This document shows, in pieces, positions 54,733 through 64,000 of a DNA stretch of 64,000 nt. The stretch covers positions 35,601-99,600 of the forward strand of contig NZ_QWEY01000013.1 of the NCBI RefSeq assembly GCF_003443995.1, written 5' to 3'. The notes beneath the pieces are model-generated. The model did no database searches. It was not told the DNA's origin and saw nothing but the letters and a program-made list of their open reading frames with translations. Position 1 is the stretch's first letter. Every line of letters begins with the position of its first letter. The position numbers and the translations under genes were made by a program. The stretch is from Pseudotabrizicola alkalilacus (GTDB lineage Bacteria > Pseudomonadota > Alphaproteobacteria > Rhodobacterales > Rhodobacteraceae).

Positions 54733-56604
54733 ATGAGCAAACCCACCGACAACCCAGCCGATCCGTTCAAGAAAGCCCTGGCCGAGGCGACCAAGGTCAT
54801 GGCCGATGATCCGGAGATGACCGTAACCTATTCGGTCGATCCGCCCGGCATGAACCGTGATGGCGTGCGTCTGCCGCAGGTCAGCCGCCGGATGACGCGC
54901 GATGAGGTGTTGCTCGCGCGCGGCACCGCCGATGCCTTTGCGCTGCGCCGCAAGTTCCATGACGAGGCGGTGTCCAACCGCTATGCCCCCAGCGGCCAAC
55001 TGGCGCGCGACATCTATGACGCGATGGAAACTGCCCGCTGCGAGGCAGTGGGCGCGCGGGCAATGCCGGGCACCGCTGGCAATATCGACGCCAAGATCGG
55101 GCATGAGGCCGACCGCAAGGGCTATGCCCAGATCACCAACTCTCAGGATGCCCCCCTGTCGGTGGCGGCGGGCTATCTGGTGCGGCATCTGGCCACCGGG
55201 CGCGATCTGCCGGCCGGGGCGGCCAATGTGATGAACCTGTGGCGCGGCTTTATCGAAGAGCAGGCCAGCGGCACGCTTGAAAACATCGACCATGTGCTTG
55301 CCGATCAGGCGGCCTTTGCCCGGCTGGCCCGCAAGGTGATTTCCGACCTCGGCTATGGCGATCAACTGGGCGACGACCCGGACGCGCCCGATGATGATCA
55401 GGCCGATGACGAGGCGCAGGAAGACGAGGACAGCCCCGAAAGCCAGGGCGACGAGCAGTCCGAACAGGACGAGTCCGAAGCCAGCCCCGAGCGCAGTCAG
55501 GAAGAGCAGCAGGATCAGACGCAGGCGCAGGTCTCGATGGAGGACAGCGCCGATATGGAGCAGGGCGAAGAAGCCGAACTGCCCGAAGGCGAAGCCCCGC
55601 TGGAGCCGCCGCCCCCTGCCCCGCATTCCTCGGCTGATCCGAACTATATCGTTTATACCACCGATTTTGACGAAGAAATCCGCGCCGAAGATCTGGCCGA
55701 ACCCGCCGAGCTGGAACGGTTGCGCGCCTATCTCGACCAACAGCTGGAGCCGCTGAAGGGCGCTGTCAGCCGTCTGGCCAACAAGCTGCAGCGCCGCTTG
55801 CAGGCGCAGCAGAACCGCTCCTGGGATTTCGATCTGGAAGAGGGCACGCTGGATGCGGGGCGTCTGGCCCGCGTGGTGGCCAACCCGACCACACCGCTGT
55901 CGTTCAAGCAGGAAAAAGACACCGAGTTCCGCGATACCTGCGTGACGCTCTTGCTCGACAACTCCGGCTCGATGCGTGGCCGCCCGATCAGCATCGCCGC
56001 AATCTGCGCCGATGTGCTGGCCCGCACGCTGGAGCGCTGCTCGGTCAAGGTGGAAATCCTGGGCTTTACCACCCGCGCCTGGAAAGGCGGCCAGAGCCGC
56101 GAGCGGTGGCTGGCGCAAGGCCGCCCGCAGCAACCGGGGCGGCTGAATGATCTGCGCCACATCATCTACAAGGGCGCGGATGCCCCTTGGCGCCGCGCGC
56201 GGCCCAATCTGGGGCTGATGATGAAAGAGGGGCTGCTCAAGGAAAACATCGACGGTGAGGCGCTGGAATGGGCGCACCGCCGTGCCGCGTCGCGACCCGA
56301 GGCACGCAAGATCCTGATGGTGATTTCTGACGGCGCGCCGGTAGATGACAGCACCCTGTCGGTCAACCCGGCGAATTTTCTGGAAAAACATCTGCGCGAT
56401 GTCATCGCCATGGTGGAGCGCAAAAAGGCGGTGGAGCTGATCGCCATCGGCATCGGCCATGACGTGACCCGCTATTATCAACGCGCGGTGACGATCACCG
56501 ATGTCGAGCAGCTGGCGGGCGCGATGACCGAACAGCTGGCCGGGTTGTTTGACACCGATCCGCGCAAGCGAGCCCGTGTTTTGGGACTGCGCAAGACCGG
56601 ATAG
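54733..56604 (+). CDS. cobT: Cobaltochelatase VWA subunit CobT
   Basis: 623 residues. N-terminal domain, then a long D/E-rich linker (about 210-290, [16 protein letters not shown]), then a C-terminal von Willebrand A domain with the MIDAS motif [13 protein letters not shown] (DxSxS, about 410). It works with CobS to remodel CobN during cobalt insertion. It starts [16 protein letters not shown]. Confidence 0.95.
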   Translation: MSKPTDNPADPFKKALAEATKVMADDPEMTVTYSVDPPGMNRDGVRLPQVSRRMTRDEVLLARGTADAFALRRKFHDEAVSNRYAPSGQLARDIYDAMETARCEAVGARAMPGTAGNIDAKIGHEADRKGYAQITNSQDAPLSVAAGYLVRHLATGRDLPAGAANVMNLWRGFIEEQASGTLENIDHVLADQAAFARLARKVISDLGYGDQLGDDPDAPDDDQADDEAQEDEDSPESQGDEQSEQDESEASPERSQEEQQDQTQAQVSMEDSADMEQGEEAELPEGEAPLEPPPPAPHSSADPNYIVYTTDFDEEIRAEDLAEPAELERLRAYLDQQLEPLKGAVSRLANKLQRRLQAQQNRSWDFDLEEGTLDAGRLARVVANPTTPLSFKQEKDTEFRDTCVTLLLDNSGSMRGRPISIAAICADVLARTLERCSVKVEILGFTTRAWKGGQSRERWLAQGRPQQPGRLNDLRHIIYKGADAPWRRARPNLGLMMKEGLLKENIDGEALEWAHRRAASRPEARKILMVISDGAPVDDSTLSVNPANFLEKHLRDVIAMVERKKAVELIAIGIGHDVTRYYQRAVTITDVEQLAGAMTEQLAGLFDTDPRKRARVLGLRKTG

Positions 56605-56660
56605 GGTCGTGCAGGTCGGTGCGGGCGGAAGGGGGCGCCGACCCCCGCGCTGTCGCGCGC

Positions 56661-56688
56661 GCCCGAAGTATTTTTAGCAAGGTGAATG
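56661..56688 (+). repeat. Repeat-derived leader carrying the pepP ribosome binding site
   Basis: GCCCGAAGTATTTTTAGCAA followed by GGTGAATG. It resembles the repeat cores (AAGTATTTTT), and its AAGGTGA lies 7 nt before the pepP ATG. Confidence 0.45.
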
Positions 56689-56690
56689 CC

Positions 56691-58484
56691 ATGTTCCAGA
56701 GCTTTGACAGCCACGCCACGCCGGATCAGGGGCCGCCCCGTCTGGCCGCGCTGCGTGGGGTGGTGCAGCGCGACGGTCTGGCCGGGTTCATCGTGCCGCG
56801 CGCCGATGCACATCAGGGCGAATATGTCGCCGCGCGGGATGAGCGGCTGCAATGGCTGACCGGCTTTACCGGGTCTGCGGGGTTTGCGGTGATTTTGCGC
56901 AATGTGGCGGGCGTGTTCATCGACGGGCGCTACCGGGTGCAGGTCAAGGCGCAGGTCGATCTGGGGCAGTTCACGCCGGTGCCATGGCCCGAGGTGAAAG
57001 CCGGAGACTGGATCAAGGCGCATCTGGGCGCGGGCGAGGTCGGCTTTGACCCCTGGCTGCACAGCGCCGATGAGATTGCCACGTTGCGGGCGGTGCTGGA
57101 GCCTGCGGGGATCGGGCTGCGCGCCACGCGCAATCTGGTTGATACGATCTGGCCCGACCAGCCGCCTGCGCCCTGCGGGCTGGCCTTTGCCCACCCGGAT
57201 GCGTTGGCGGGGTTCAGCAGCGCCGACAAACGCGCGCGGCTGGCCGAGGGGTTGCGTGGGGCGGGGCAGCGCGCGGCGGTCCTTACCCTTCCCGACTCGA
57301 TCTGCTGGCTTTTGAACATCCGGGGCGCGGATGTGCCGAAAAACCCGGTGCTGCAGGGCTTTGCCATTCTGCATGATGATGGCCGCGTCACGTTGTTCAC
57401 TGACCCCGCCAAGCTGGACGATCAGGTGCGCGCGCATCTGGGGCCTGAGGTCAGCCTGCGCCCGCCTGCGGCCTTTGTCCCTGCCCTGCGCACCTTGTCT
57501 GGCCCGGTGCGGGTGGACCGTGCCTCTGCCCCGCTGGCGGTGAGTGACGAGCTGACCGATGCGGGCATCGCGGTGGTCTGGGGTGACGACCCCTGCCGTC
57601 TGCCAAAGGCGCGCAAGACCGCAGCCGAGATCGAGGGCATGCGCGCCGCCCATCTGCGCGATGGGGCGGCGATGGTGGAGTTTCTGGCCTGGCTGGACCG
57701 CCAGCCACCGGACACCCTGACCGAGATTGATGTGGTGACCGCGCTGGAAGGGTTCCGCCGCGCCACCAATGCGCTGCATGACATCAGCTTTGACACCATC
57801 TGCGGCGCCGGGCCGAATGGCGCGATCATGCATTACCGCGTCACGCGCGAGACCAACCGGGCGGTGCAGAACAACGAGCTCTTGCTGGTGGATTCCGGCG
57901 CGCAATATCGCGACGGCACCACCGACATCACCCGCACGGTGGCAGTGGGTGATCCGGGGGATGAGGCGCGCATGTGTTATACCCGCGTGTTGCAGGGCAT
58001 GATCGCAATCTCGCGCGCGCGTTTTCCCAAAGGGCTGGCCGGGCGCGATCTGGACCCGCTGGCGCGGTTCCCGCTTTGGGTGGCGGGGCAGGATTTCGAC
58101 CATGGCACCGGGCATGGTGTGGGGGCGTTCCTGTCGGTGCATGAGGGGCCGCAGCGGCTGAGCCGGTTGTCAGAGGTGCCGCTGGACCCCGGCATGATCC
58201 TGTCGAACGAGCCGGGGTATTACCGCGAAGGGGCGTTCGGCATCCGGCTGGAAAACCTGATCGTTGTGCAGGTGGCGGAAAGTCTGGGCGACAATCGCGC
58301 GCAATACAGCTTCGAGACGCTGACCTTTGTGCCGTTGGACCGTCGGCTGATCGTCATGGCGATGCTGTCCGCTGATGAGCGGATCTGGCTGGATGGCTAT
58401 CACGCCGAGGTGCTGGCAAAGATCGGGCCGCGTGTGTCTGGCACGGTGCTGGACTGGCTGACAGCGGCCTGCGCGCCGCTTTAA
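56691..58484 (+). CDS. pepP: Xaa-Pro aminopeptidase (M24B)
   Basis: 597-residue, three-domain aminopeptidase P type. The catalytic pita-bread domain holds the metal ligands: DSGAQYRDGTTDITRT (Asp pair), HGTGHGVGAFLSVHEGP (His), LSNEPGYYREGAFGIRLEN (Glu pair). It releases the N-terminal residue before proline. Symbol pepP is generic. The ATG at 56691 follows AAGGTGA, part of an intergenic repeat. Its stop overlaps sufE by 4 bp, convergent. Confidence 0.93.
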   Translation: MFQSFDSHATPDQGPPRLAALRGVVQRDGLAGFIVPRADAHQGEYVAARDERLQWLTGFTGSAGFAVILRNVAGVFIDGRYRVQVKAQVDLGQFTPVPWPEVKAGDWIKAHLGAGEVGFDPWLHSADEIATLRAVLEPAGIGLRATRNLVDTIWPDQPPAPCGLAFAHPDALAGFSSADKRARLAEGLRGAGQRAAVLTLPDSICWLLNIRGADVPKNPVLQGFAILHDDGRVTLFTDPAKLDDQVRAHLGPEVSLRPPAAFVPALRTLSGPVRVDRASAPLAVSDELTDAGIAVVWGDDPCRLPKARKTAAEIEGMRAAHLRDGAAMVEFLAWLDRQPPDTLTEIDVVTALEGFRRATNALHDISFDTICGAGPNGAIMHYRVTRETNRAVQNNELLLVDSGAQYRDGTTDITRTVAVGDPGDEARMCYTRVLQGMIAISRARFPKGLAGRDLDPLARFPLWVAGQDFDHGTGHGVGAFLSVHEGPQRLSRLSEVPLDPGMILSNEPGYYREGAFGIRLENLIVVQVAESLGDNRAQYSFETLTFVPLDRRLIVMAMLSADERIWLDGYHAEVLAKIGPRVSGTVLDWLTAACAPL

Positions 58485-58888
58485 GCCTGCGCTGCGACCG
58501 AACGGATGCGGTCAACCATGGCCCGCACGCCATTGGACCGCTGCGCTGACAGGTGATCGTTCAGGCCCAACCGGCCCAGTTCGGCGGGGGCATCCACCGC
58601 CGCCACCTGATCCACCGGCACACCTGAATACAGCGCATGCAGAATGGCGATCAGCCCGCGCACGATCATCGCATCGCTGTCGCCCTGAAAGTCGAACGTG
58701 CCATCTGCCACCACCGGGCGCAGCCAGACCTGACTGGCGCAGCCGTCCACCTTCAGCGCGGGCACCTTGAATTCATCGGGCAGGGGCGGCATCGCTTTGC
58801 CCAATTCGATGACATGACGATAGCGGTCTTCCCAATCGTCCAGAAAATCAAAGGTCTCGGCGATGTCTTCAAATGCGGCGGTGGCCAT
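58481..58888 (-). CDS. sufE: Fe-S cluster assembly sulfur transfer protein SufE
   Basis: 135 residues; the sulfur-accepting Cys is Cys50 in KVDGCASQVWLRP. It accepts persulfide from SufS and passes it to SufBCD. Start ATG 58888. Alone on the minus strand; the rest of suf is not here. Confidence 0.95.
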   Translation of the reverse strand: MATAAFEDIAETFDFLDDWEDRYRHVIELGKAMPPLPDEFKVPALKVDGCASQVWLRPVVADGTFDFQGDSDAMIVRGLIAILHALYSGVPVDQVAAVDAPAELGRLGLNDHLSAQRSNGVRAMVDRIRSVAAQA

Positions 58889-59024
58889 GGGCGGGGCTCC
58901 TTTGCCCCTGAGGTAATGCCCACCCCGGCCCGCGTCCAGCCCCCTTTGCCGCCAAATCAAACCCCGCCCTTTTCAAAAGCAGGCTGATCGGCTACCCAAT
59001 GGCAAAGCGAAGATGGATGGACCA

Positions 59025-59495
59025 ATGAAACGCCCCCCGATGAAGAGTCCTGTGACCGCTGCCCTTGTTGCCGTTCTGGTTCTTACCTCTTGCGGGTCGG
59101 TGCGCGAGTCGCGGCTGAACCCGTTCAACTGGTTTGGCCGGTCAGAGCGGGTGGAAACCATCGCACCGCTTGTGGCAAAGGTTGATCCACGGCCGCTGGT
59201 GGCGGATGTGGTCACGCTGAGCATTGAGCCCTACAGCGGCGGCGCGATCGTGCGGGCCACCGGCGTCATGGAAAGCCAGGGCTGGTGGCAGGCTGAACTG
59301 GTCGAGGCGGAAAGCGACGATCCGACCCATCTGATGCTGGAATTCCGCGCCCTGCCCCCGGTCACCCAGACCGCAGCAGGCACTGTGCGGTCGCGCGAAG
59401 TGACAGCCGCAGTGACCCTCGGCCCCCGTCGGCTGGAAGAAATCTCGCGCGTGACGGTACAGGGCGCGCGCTCGGCGCGCACCACCCGCCGGTAA
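59025..59495 (+). CDS. Predicted lipoprotein
   Basis: 156 residues with a lipoprotein signal (MKRPPMKSPVTAALVAVLVLTSCG; lipobox LTSC). The mature part is a small beta-rich domain ending in a basic tail (SARTTRR). Family not recognised. The start could be 59013, four codons earlier. Its stop is 2 bp from the rnd stop, convergent. Confidence 0.78.
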   Translation: MKRPPMKSPVTAALVAVLVLTSCGSVRESRLNPFNWFGRSERVETIAPLVAKVDPRPLVADVVTLSIEPYSGGAIVRATGVMESQGWWQAELVEAESDDPTHLMLEFRALPPVTQTAAGTVRSREVTAAVTLGPRRLEEISRVTVQGARSARTTRR

Positions 59496-59497
59496 GG

Positions 59498-60655
59498 CTA
59501 AAGCCGCACCACCCGCACCTCGTTGCCCTTGGCGGACAGGGCGATTTCGCCCCGGCACAGCCGCAGGGCATCATCGCCGAACGCTTCTTTGCGCCAGCCG
59601 CCAAGCGCCTCGACCGCGCGGCCACCGGCGGCAATGGCGTCAAGGTCAGAGGACGAGGCGATCAGTTTTGGCGCCACGCCCAGACTTTCCGATTTGGCCT
59701 TTAGCAAGACCCGCAAAAGATCGGCCAGCGCCGGGTTGACCTGAATCTGCTCGCGCTCATCCGCGACCTTTGGCATGTCTTCCGGCTTCATCGCCAGACC
59801 GGCCTTGACCGCCGCCAGAATGCCATCGGCAATCTCGGGCTTGCGGCCTTCGCGCATCAGCAGGCGTGACCGGCCCAGCTCTTCAACCGACGTGGGACGG
59901 GTCGAGGCCAACTCCAGCAGGGCGTCATCCTTCATCACCCGGCTGCGCGGCACGTTGTGCTTTTGCGCGTAATCTTCGCGGAACCGCGCCAGTTCCTTGA
60001 CCACCGCCAGAAACCGGCCCGAGGTGGTACGGGTCTTGATCCGCAGCCAGGCCTCATCGGGGGTGGTGGTGTAGGTCTCGGGATTGGTCAGCACCGCCAG
60101 CTCTTCGCCGACCCAGTGCGCGCGACCGTTTTTGGCCAGCTGTGCCGCCAGCCATTCGTAGATCACCCGCAGATGGGTGACATCAGCCAGCGCATATTCC
60201 TTTTGCGCATCGGTCAGCGGGCGGCGGGACCAGTCGGTAAAGCGGCTGGTCTTGTCCAGATTTTCCTTGGCAATCTTGCGTACCAGCGTCTCGTAGCCGA
60301 CCTGCTCGCCAAAGCCGCAGACCATGGCCGCGATCTGGGTGTCGAACAGCGGCTCGGGAAAGACATTGCCCTCGACAAAGAAGATCTCCAGATCCTGCCG
60401 GGCGGCGTGGAACACCTTGACCGTCGCCTTGTGGCGGAACAGGTCATAGAGCGGCTCCATGCTCATCGCCTCGCCCTCGATCGGGTCGACCAGAACCGCA
60501 TCGCCGTTTTTGCCGGGCAGCGCCATCTGGATCAGGCACAGCTTTGACCAATAGGTCCGCTCGCGCAGAAACTCGGTGTCGATCGTCACGTAAGGTTGGG
60601 ATTTGGCAGCCTCGCAGAATGCAGCAAGGTCTTCGGTCGTGGTGATAGTGCGCAT
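59498..60655 (-). CDS. rnd: Ribonuclease D
   Basis: 385-residue 3'-5' exoribonuclease for tRNA 3' processing. DEDD motifs: YVTIDTEFLRERTYW (Asp26, Glu28), FHAARQDLEIFF, and YALADVTHLRVIYEWL. Two HRDC-type helical regions follow. Monocistronic; divergent from the Hint gene. Confidence 0.95.
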   Translation of the reverse strand: MRTITTTEDLAAFCEAAKSQPYVTIDTEFLRERTYWSKLCLIQMALPGKNGDAVLVDPIEGEAMSMEPLYDLFRHKATVKVFHAARQDLEIFFVEGNVFPEPLFDTQIAAMVCGFGEQVGYETLVRKIAKENLDKTSRFTDWSRRPLTDAQKEYALADVTHLRVIYEWLAAQLAKNGRAHWVGEELAVLTNPETYTTTPDEAWLRIKTRTTSGRFLAVVKELARFREDYAQKHNVPRSRVMKDDALLELASTRPTSVEELGRSRLLMREGRKPEIADGILAAVKAGLAMKPEDMPKVADEREQIQVNPALADLLRVLLKAKSESLGVAPKLIASSSDLDAIAAGGRAVEALGGWRKEAFGDDALRLCRGEIALSAKGNEVRVVRL

Positions 60656-60828
60656 CGGTCGCGTCTTTCAAGGGGCCGCGGGGGCATCCCGCAACAGGTG
60701 TCTTTCCGCTATAGGCGGCAGCTTTCACCTTGAAAAGCCCCGCAACTGTGTTTCTGACGGATTTCATTAAGACAACCGCCACCAAAGCTGCTAAATTCTT
60801 AACAAGTGGACGCAGAAAATCGGACAGA

Positions 60829-61827
60829 ATGTCACAAGTCGAACTTTATCTGCGTGGCGATCAGATTGGCAGCTACCAGTCTGTTTCGTCGACAGGCAAT
60901 GGCGACGGGATGAAAGTAACGTTGTCCGGGGTCAAGCCACTGGGCGGTGCTGACACCACTTACCGCGTTGTGGTGCGGCAGGTGAACACCGGTCAGAGCG
61001 TTTTCAGCAACGGTCAGTTTGTCGATATCTACGTCTGGCCCGACGATGACCCGCCTGATCCGCCGATTTATTCCAGCCTGAACCCGCAGCACGACCAGTT
61101 CCAGGGCCGGGCCTCATCCTCCGGGCATCAGATCTTTACCAACCCGGCAAAGATCGTGTTCCAGACGGACCCGATCACGCCCGGCACGCTGCAATTCGGG
61201 CCGGGAGCAAAGCCCGCGCGCGAAGAAAAGCTGCCGTTTGACAAGTATCCGCCCACCCCGCCCGCCATTCCCTGCTTTGTCGCGGGCACGCTGATCCGCA
61301 CCAATCGCGGCGAGGTTCCAGTGGAACAGATCCGCCCCGGCGACCGGCTGCAAACCATGGATAACGGCTATAGCCCCGTGGTCTGGGCCGGTCAGCGCAA
61401 GGTGTGCGGGTTAGGCAATATGGCACCCGTAAGGTTCGAAGCAGGGGTTGCAGGCAACCGGCGCAAGCTGCTGGTCTCGCCGCAGCACCGGATGCTGGTC
61501 ACCGGCTGGCCGTCAGAACTGACCATGGGGGAGCGGGAAACCCTCGCCGCTGCGGTGCATCTGGTCAATGGGCGCCACATCCGTCGGGTGCGCAGGCCGA
61601 TGGTCACCTATTGCCATCTGCTGTGCGAAGAGCATCAGGTGATCTTTGCCGAAGGCGCGCCGTCTGAGAGCCTGTTCGCCGGGGGCAAATCGCTGTCGGC
61701 CTTTGACCACGCCGCGCGGGCGGAAATCCGGCGGCTGTTCCCCTCGCTCTGCCCGCTCAGTGGCACCGGAACCGGCATCGCCCGCCCGGTCCTGAGCCGT
61801 GTCGCGGCCCGGCTGGCGCTGGCTTAA
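60829..61827 (+). CDS. Hint-domain (Hedgehog/intein) protein
   Basis: 332 residues: an unknown N-terminal part of about 145 residues (VELYLRGDQIGSYQ...), then a Hint_2 domain starting IPCFVAGTLIRTNRGEVPVEQIRPGDRLQTMDNGY, with the nucleophile Cys149 and LLVSPQHRML, YCHLLCEEHQVIFAEGAPSESL. Such proteins may self-process or cleave a partner; their role in Rhodobacteraceae is unknown. No signal peptide. The ATG at 60829 has a weak ribosome binding site. Confidence 0.8.
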   Translation: MSQVELYLRGDQIGSYQSVSSTGNGDGMKVTLSGVKPLGGADTTYRVVVRQVNTGQSVFSNGQFVDIYVWPDDDPPDPPIYSSLNPQHDQFQGRASSSGHQIFTNPAKIVFQTDPITPGTLQFGPGAKPAREEKLPFDKYPPTPPAIPCFVAGTLIRTNRGEVPVEQIRPGDRLQTMDNGYSPVVWAGQRKVCGLGNMAPVRFEAGVAGNRRKLLVSPQHRMLVTGWPSELTMGERETLAAAVHLVNGRHIRRVRRPMVTYCHLLCEEHQVIFAEGAPSESLFAGGKSLSAFDHAARAEIRRLFPSLCPLSGTGTGIARPVLSRVAARLALA

Positions 61828-62411
61828 CCGGCCTGCCGCGCAGACAGCCCCGCCACAAACTGCCGCAGCACCTGCGGATACAACCTGTGCTCTTCGACCA
61901 GCACCCGCGCCGCCAGCGTCCCGGCGGTATCGCCGGGCAGGACCGGCACCGCCGCCTGCCCCAGCACCGGCCCGGCATCCAGCTCCGCCGTCACCTGATG
62001 CACCGTGCATCCAGCCTCAACATCGCCCGCGTCCAGCGCGCGCTGATGCGTGTGCAGGCCGGGATACTTTGGCAACAGCGACGGGTGGATGTTCAGCATC
62101 CGCCCGTCAAACCGGCGCACGAAATCGGGGGTCAGCACCCGCATGAACCCGGCAAGGCACAGCACATCCGGTTTGGCCGCAAGGAGGGGACGCAACAGCT
62201 CGGCCTCAAACGCCGCCCGGTCGCGGCCAAAGGCGCTATGATCCACCGCAGCCGTCGCCACTCCCAAGGCCGCGGCGCGGGCCAGACCGCCCGCCTCGGG
62301 GTCGTTCGACGCCACCAGCACCGGCTGTGCAAACCCGTCGGCCTGCATCGCCTGCACCAGCCGCAGCATGTTGGAGCCACCCCCGGAAATCAGGATGGCA
62401 ACCCGTGTCAC
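61824..62411 (-). CDS. purN: Phosphoribosylglycinamide formyltransferase
   Basis: 195 residues. Uses 10-formyl-THF to formylate GAR in purine synthesis. [47 protein letters not shown] and [13 protein letters not shown] are hallmarks. Overlaps purM by four bases and the Hint gene's stop by four. Confidence 0.96.
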   Translation of the reverse strand: MTRVAILISGGGSNMLRLVQAMQADGFAQPVLVASNDPEAGGLARAAALGVATAAVDHSAFGRDRAAFEAELLRPLLAAKPDVLCLAGFMRVLTPDFVRRFDGRMLNIHPSLLPKYPGLHTHQRALDAGDVEAGCTVHQVTAELDAGPVLGQAAVPVLPGDTAGTLAARVLVEEHRLYPQVLRQFVAGLSARQAG

Positions 62412-63454
62412 AGCAGGCGGCCCTTGTAGATCACGCCCTCACCCGGCACCACCTGCCCCATGCGGATCACGGTCTCGCCCTCGGCGCGCAGCAGATCGAC
62501 CAAGGCCTCGGCCCGGTCTTCGGCGACCACCAGCATCATGCCGATGCCGCAGTTAAAGGTCTTGAGCAGTTCCGGTTCCGACATGTTCGCGGTCCGCGCC
62601 AGCCAGTCGAACACCGGCGGCAAGGTCCAGGCATCCAGATCAATCTCACACGCCAAGCCTTCGGGGATCACGCGCGGCGGATTTTCGGTCAGCCCGCCGC
62701 CGGTGATATGGGCCAGCGCATGCACGCCACCTGCCCGCACCGCCGCCAGTGCCTGCTTCACATAAAGCCGCGTCGGCGCCAGCAGGGCAGCCCCCAGAGT
62801 GCCGTCACTGAACGGCGAGTCTGCATCCCAGCCCAGCCCCGACAGCTCCACCACCTTGCGCACAAAGGAATAGCCGTTGGAATGCACGCCGTTGGACCCA
62901 AGGCCCAGCAGCACATCGCCCGCGCCCACGCCCGAGGGCAGATCCGCCCCGCGCTCCATTGCCCCCACGGCAAAGCCCGCAAGGTCGAAATCGCCACCAT
63001 GATACATGCCCGGCATTTCCGCCGTCTCGCCGCCGATCAGCGCGCAGCCGCTCGCCTCACAGCCGGCTGCGATACCAGTGATAATGCGGGTTGCCTGATC
63101 CAGCTCCAACTTGCCGGTCGCAAAATAGTCGAGGAAGAACAGCGGCTCCGCCCCCTGGCACACCAGATCGTTGACGCACATCGCAACCAGATCGACGCCG
63201 ATGGTATCAACATTGCCGGTGTCAATCGCGATCCGCAGCTTGGTGCCCACGCCATCGGTCGCAGCCACCAGGATCGGGTCGTTATAGCCCGCGCCCTTGA
63301 GGTCGAACAGCGCGCCAAAGCCGCCAAGCCCGCCCATGGTGCCCGACCGCATCGTGCGTTTGGCCGCAGGCTTGATCCGCTCGATCAGCGCGTTGCCTGC
63401 GTCAATATCCACGCCCGCATCGGCATAGGTCAACCCGTTGTGGCCTTTGGTCAT
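62408..63454 (-). CDS. purM: Phosphoribosylformylglycinamidine cyclo-ligase
   Basis: 348 residues, AIRS synthetase of purine synthesis. [59 protein letters not shown] and [13 protein letters not shown] are seen. First gene of purM-purN. Confidence 0.97.
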   Translation of the reverse strand: MTKGHNGLTYADAGVDIDAGNALIERIKPAAKRTMRSGTMGGLGGFGALFDLKGAGYNDPILVAATDGVGTKLRIAIDTGNVDTIGVDLVAMCVNDLVCQGAEPLFFLDYFATGKLELDQATRIITGIAAGCEASGCALIGGETAEMPGMYHGGDFDLAGFAVGAMERGADLPSGVGAGDVLLGLGSNGVHSNGYSFVRKVVELSGLGWDADSPFSDGTLGAALLAPTRLYVKQALAAVRAGGVHALAHITGGGLTENPPRVIPEGLACEIDLDAWTLPPVFDWLARTANMSEPELLKTFNCGIGMMLVVAEDRAEALVDLLRAEGETVIRMGQVVPGEGVIYKGRLL

Positions 63455-63589
63455 CGCCCGTCTCCGTTCAGGGAATCCGCTATCGGGTCTCCCTTACGCG
63501 TTTCCCGATTTGGGCGCAACAAACCAACCCCGTCCCCACCCACACAACCTTGACCCGCGCGTCTGATCTGCTAGGCAAGGCAGCGGTAA

Positions 63590-63665
63590 GGGGCTGTAGC
63601 TCAATGGTTAGAGCCGGGCGCTCATAACGCCTTGGTTGGGGGTTCGAGTCCCTCCGGCCCTACCA
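63590..63665 (+). tRNA. tRNA-Ile2 (CAT anticodon)
   Basis: 76 nt cloverleaf with encoded CCA. The anticodon arm GGGCG-CTCATAA-CGCCT gives CAT. D-loop CAATGGTTAGAGC and the TTGGTTG variable arm look like tRNA-Ile(CAU), lysidine-modified to read AUA, rather than initiator Met (no initiator G-C stack, no C1-A72) or elongator Met. The first acceptor pair is G-T. Likely Ile2, identity inferred. Confidence 0.85.
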
Positions 63666-63872
63666 AGAATACGTTTCCATTGTGGATTAGGCATAAGTGT
63701 GCAGGTTTTGGGGGTTTTTCGTGCACCCCCCTGTCAAGTGACAGATGGGTGATCGGGCTCAGACCAACGAGAAGGTCCCGCAACCTATTGCAGAGCAAGG
63801 GAATCTTTCTTTGGATTTAGTGCCAGCGTTCATGCAATCGTTTCCTGAGGGCCGCACCAGCAATCCCGAGAA

Positions 63873-64000
63873 CTAGGGTTAGGACCCATTGATTTCAGCT
63901 GCGCGGCATGATTCAGGCTCCGCAAGGAGACTGGATCATGAGCAACCTTTTCTGGCTGACGGATGCGCAGATGGCTCGCCTTCGGCCGTTTTTCCCCAAG
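63873..64000 (+). mobile_element. IS5-family insertion sequence, left end (truncated)
   Basis: From about 63873 (CTAGGGTTAGGACCCATTGA, possible CTAG target duplication and inverted repeat) to the window edge. The transposase start is inside. The exact left border is a guess. Confidence 0.6.
63938..64000 (+). CDS. IS5-family transposase, N-terminus only
   Basis: 21 codons reading MSNLFWLTDAQMARLRPFFP and a Lys at the edge. LTDAQMARLRPFFP is the DUF4096 N-terminus of IS5-family transposases. The ATG has AAGGAG upstream (GCAAGGAGACTGGATC). The rest lies beyond the window. Confidence 0.8.
   Translation, partial: MSNLFWLTDAQMARLRPFFPK

Noticed and set aside
56478..58142. 554-codon minus-strand frame opposite cobT and pepP
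   Set aside because: Spans two real plus-strand genes with strong motifs; shadow frame.
63590..63665. Initiator tRNA-fMet
   Set aside because: Anticodon CAT is present, but the acceptor end and anticodon stem lack initiator features, and the D and variable arms match tRNA-Ile2.

Overview
The window is high-GC chromosomal DNA (roughly 65% GC by eye) from an alphaproteobacterium, most likely of the Rhodobacterales/Rhodobacteraceae (Rhodobacter, Gemmobacter or Tabrizicola type). Evidence: gene pairings typical of that group (folB-folP-glmM, glyQ-DUF6446-glyS, lysC-ptsP, bolA next to a DnaJ-domain gene upstream of cobS-cobT, fumC-DUF4169), the alpha-type SspB, split cobaltochelatase genes, a SAM-II riboswitch on metZ, and many Hint and DUF families favoured by this order. 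It is a mostly housekeeping, gene-dense segment with about 60 protein genes, one tRNA, one riboswitch and several families of dispersed palindromic intergenic repeats.

Layout. 1-4.1 kb (minus): glmM (cut by the left edge), folP, folB, then a SleB-type cell-wall hydrolase. 4.2-10.6 kb (minus): glyQ, a small membrane-anchored protein and glyS, followed by a PPDK-like protein whose ATP-grasp half is degenerate. 10.8-12.6 kb (plus): a SPOR-like/peptidoglycan-binding protein with a trypsin-like domain that has lost its catalytic triad. 12.7-21.1 kb (minus): two tandem trkH genes, folE2, metZ with a SAM-II riboswitch and terminator, yciB, a DMT exporter, ftsY. 21.3-22.9 kb (plus): an AlkB-type membrane hydroxylase and a secreted protein. 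23-25 kb (minus): xseA and a small secreted protein. 25.2-30.4 kb (plus): purD, lysC, ptsP. 30.6-36.5 kb: EcsC protein, GNAT, flavin reductase, a periplasmic CpdB-like nucleotidase, and a DNA methyltransferase fused to an Mrr-like nuclease domain. 36.8-43.4 kb (plus): mtnP, DUF2927, apt, chrA, sspB, fumC, DUF4169, rlmJ. 43.5-49.1 kb: pepN (minus), photolyase plus DUF2256 (plus), then an ArsR regulator with two SRPBCC proteins (minus). 49.3-58.5 kb: glcB-glcG, bolA, DnaJ-domain gene, msrB, cobS, cobT, aminopeptidase P. 58.5-63.5 kb: sufE, a lipoprotein, rnd, a Hint-domain protein, purN, purM. 63.6-64 kb: tRNA-Ile(CAU) and the start of an IS5-family insertion sequence.

How the genes fit together. 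Folate synthesis is represented three times (folB, folP, folE2) next to folate-using purine genes (purD, purN, purM). Methionine and methylthioadenosine metabolism appears as metZ (riboswitch-controlled) and mtnP-apt (salvage of MTA and adenine). PEP and nitrogen-type PTS signalling is suggested by ptsP and the degenerate PPDK-like protein. glcB-glcG serves the glyoxylate route.

The most unusual items are the triad-less protease-like protein, the PPDK-like protein lacking ATP-domain residues, FolB with a long unexplained C-terminal domain, the methyltransferase-nuclease fusion with a lower-GC specificity region, and two families of 3'-end repeats, some of which carry terminators or donate a stop codon or ribosome binding site. 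I see no CRISPR array, prophage or complete secretion system, and no candidate for a wholly new multi-gene system.
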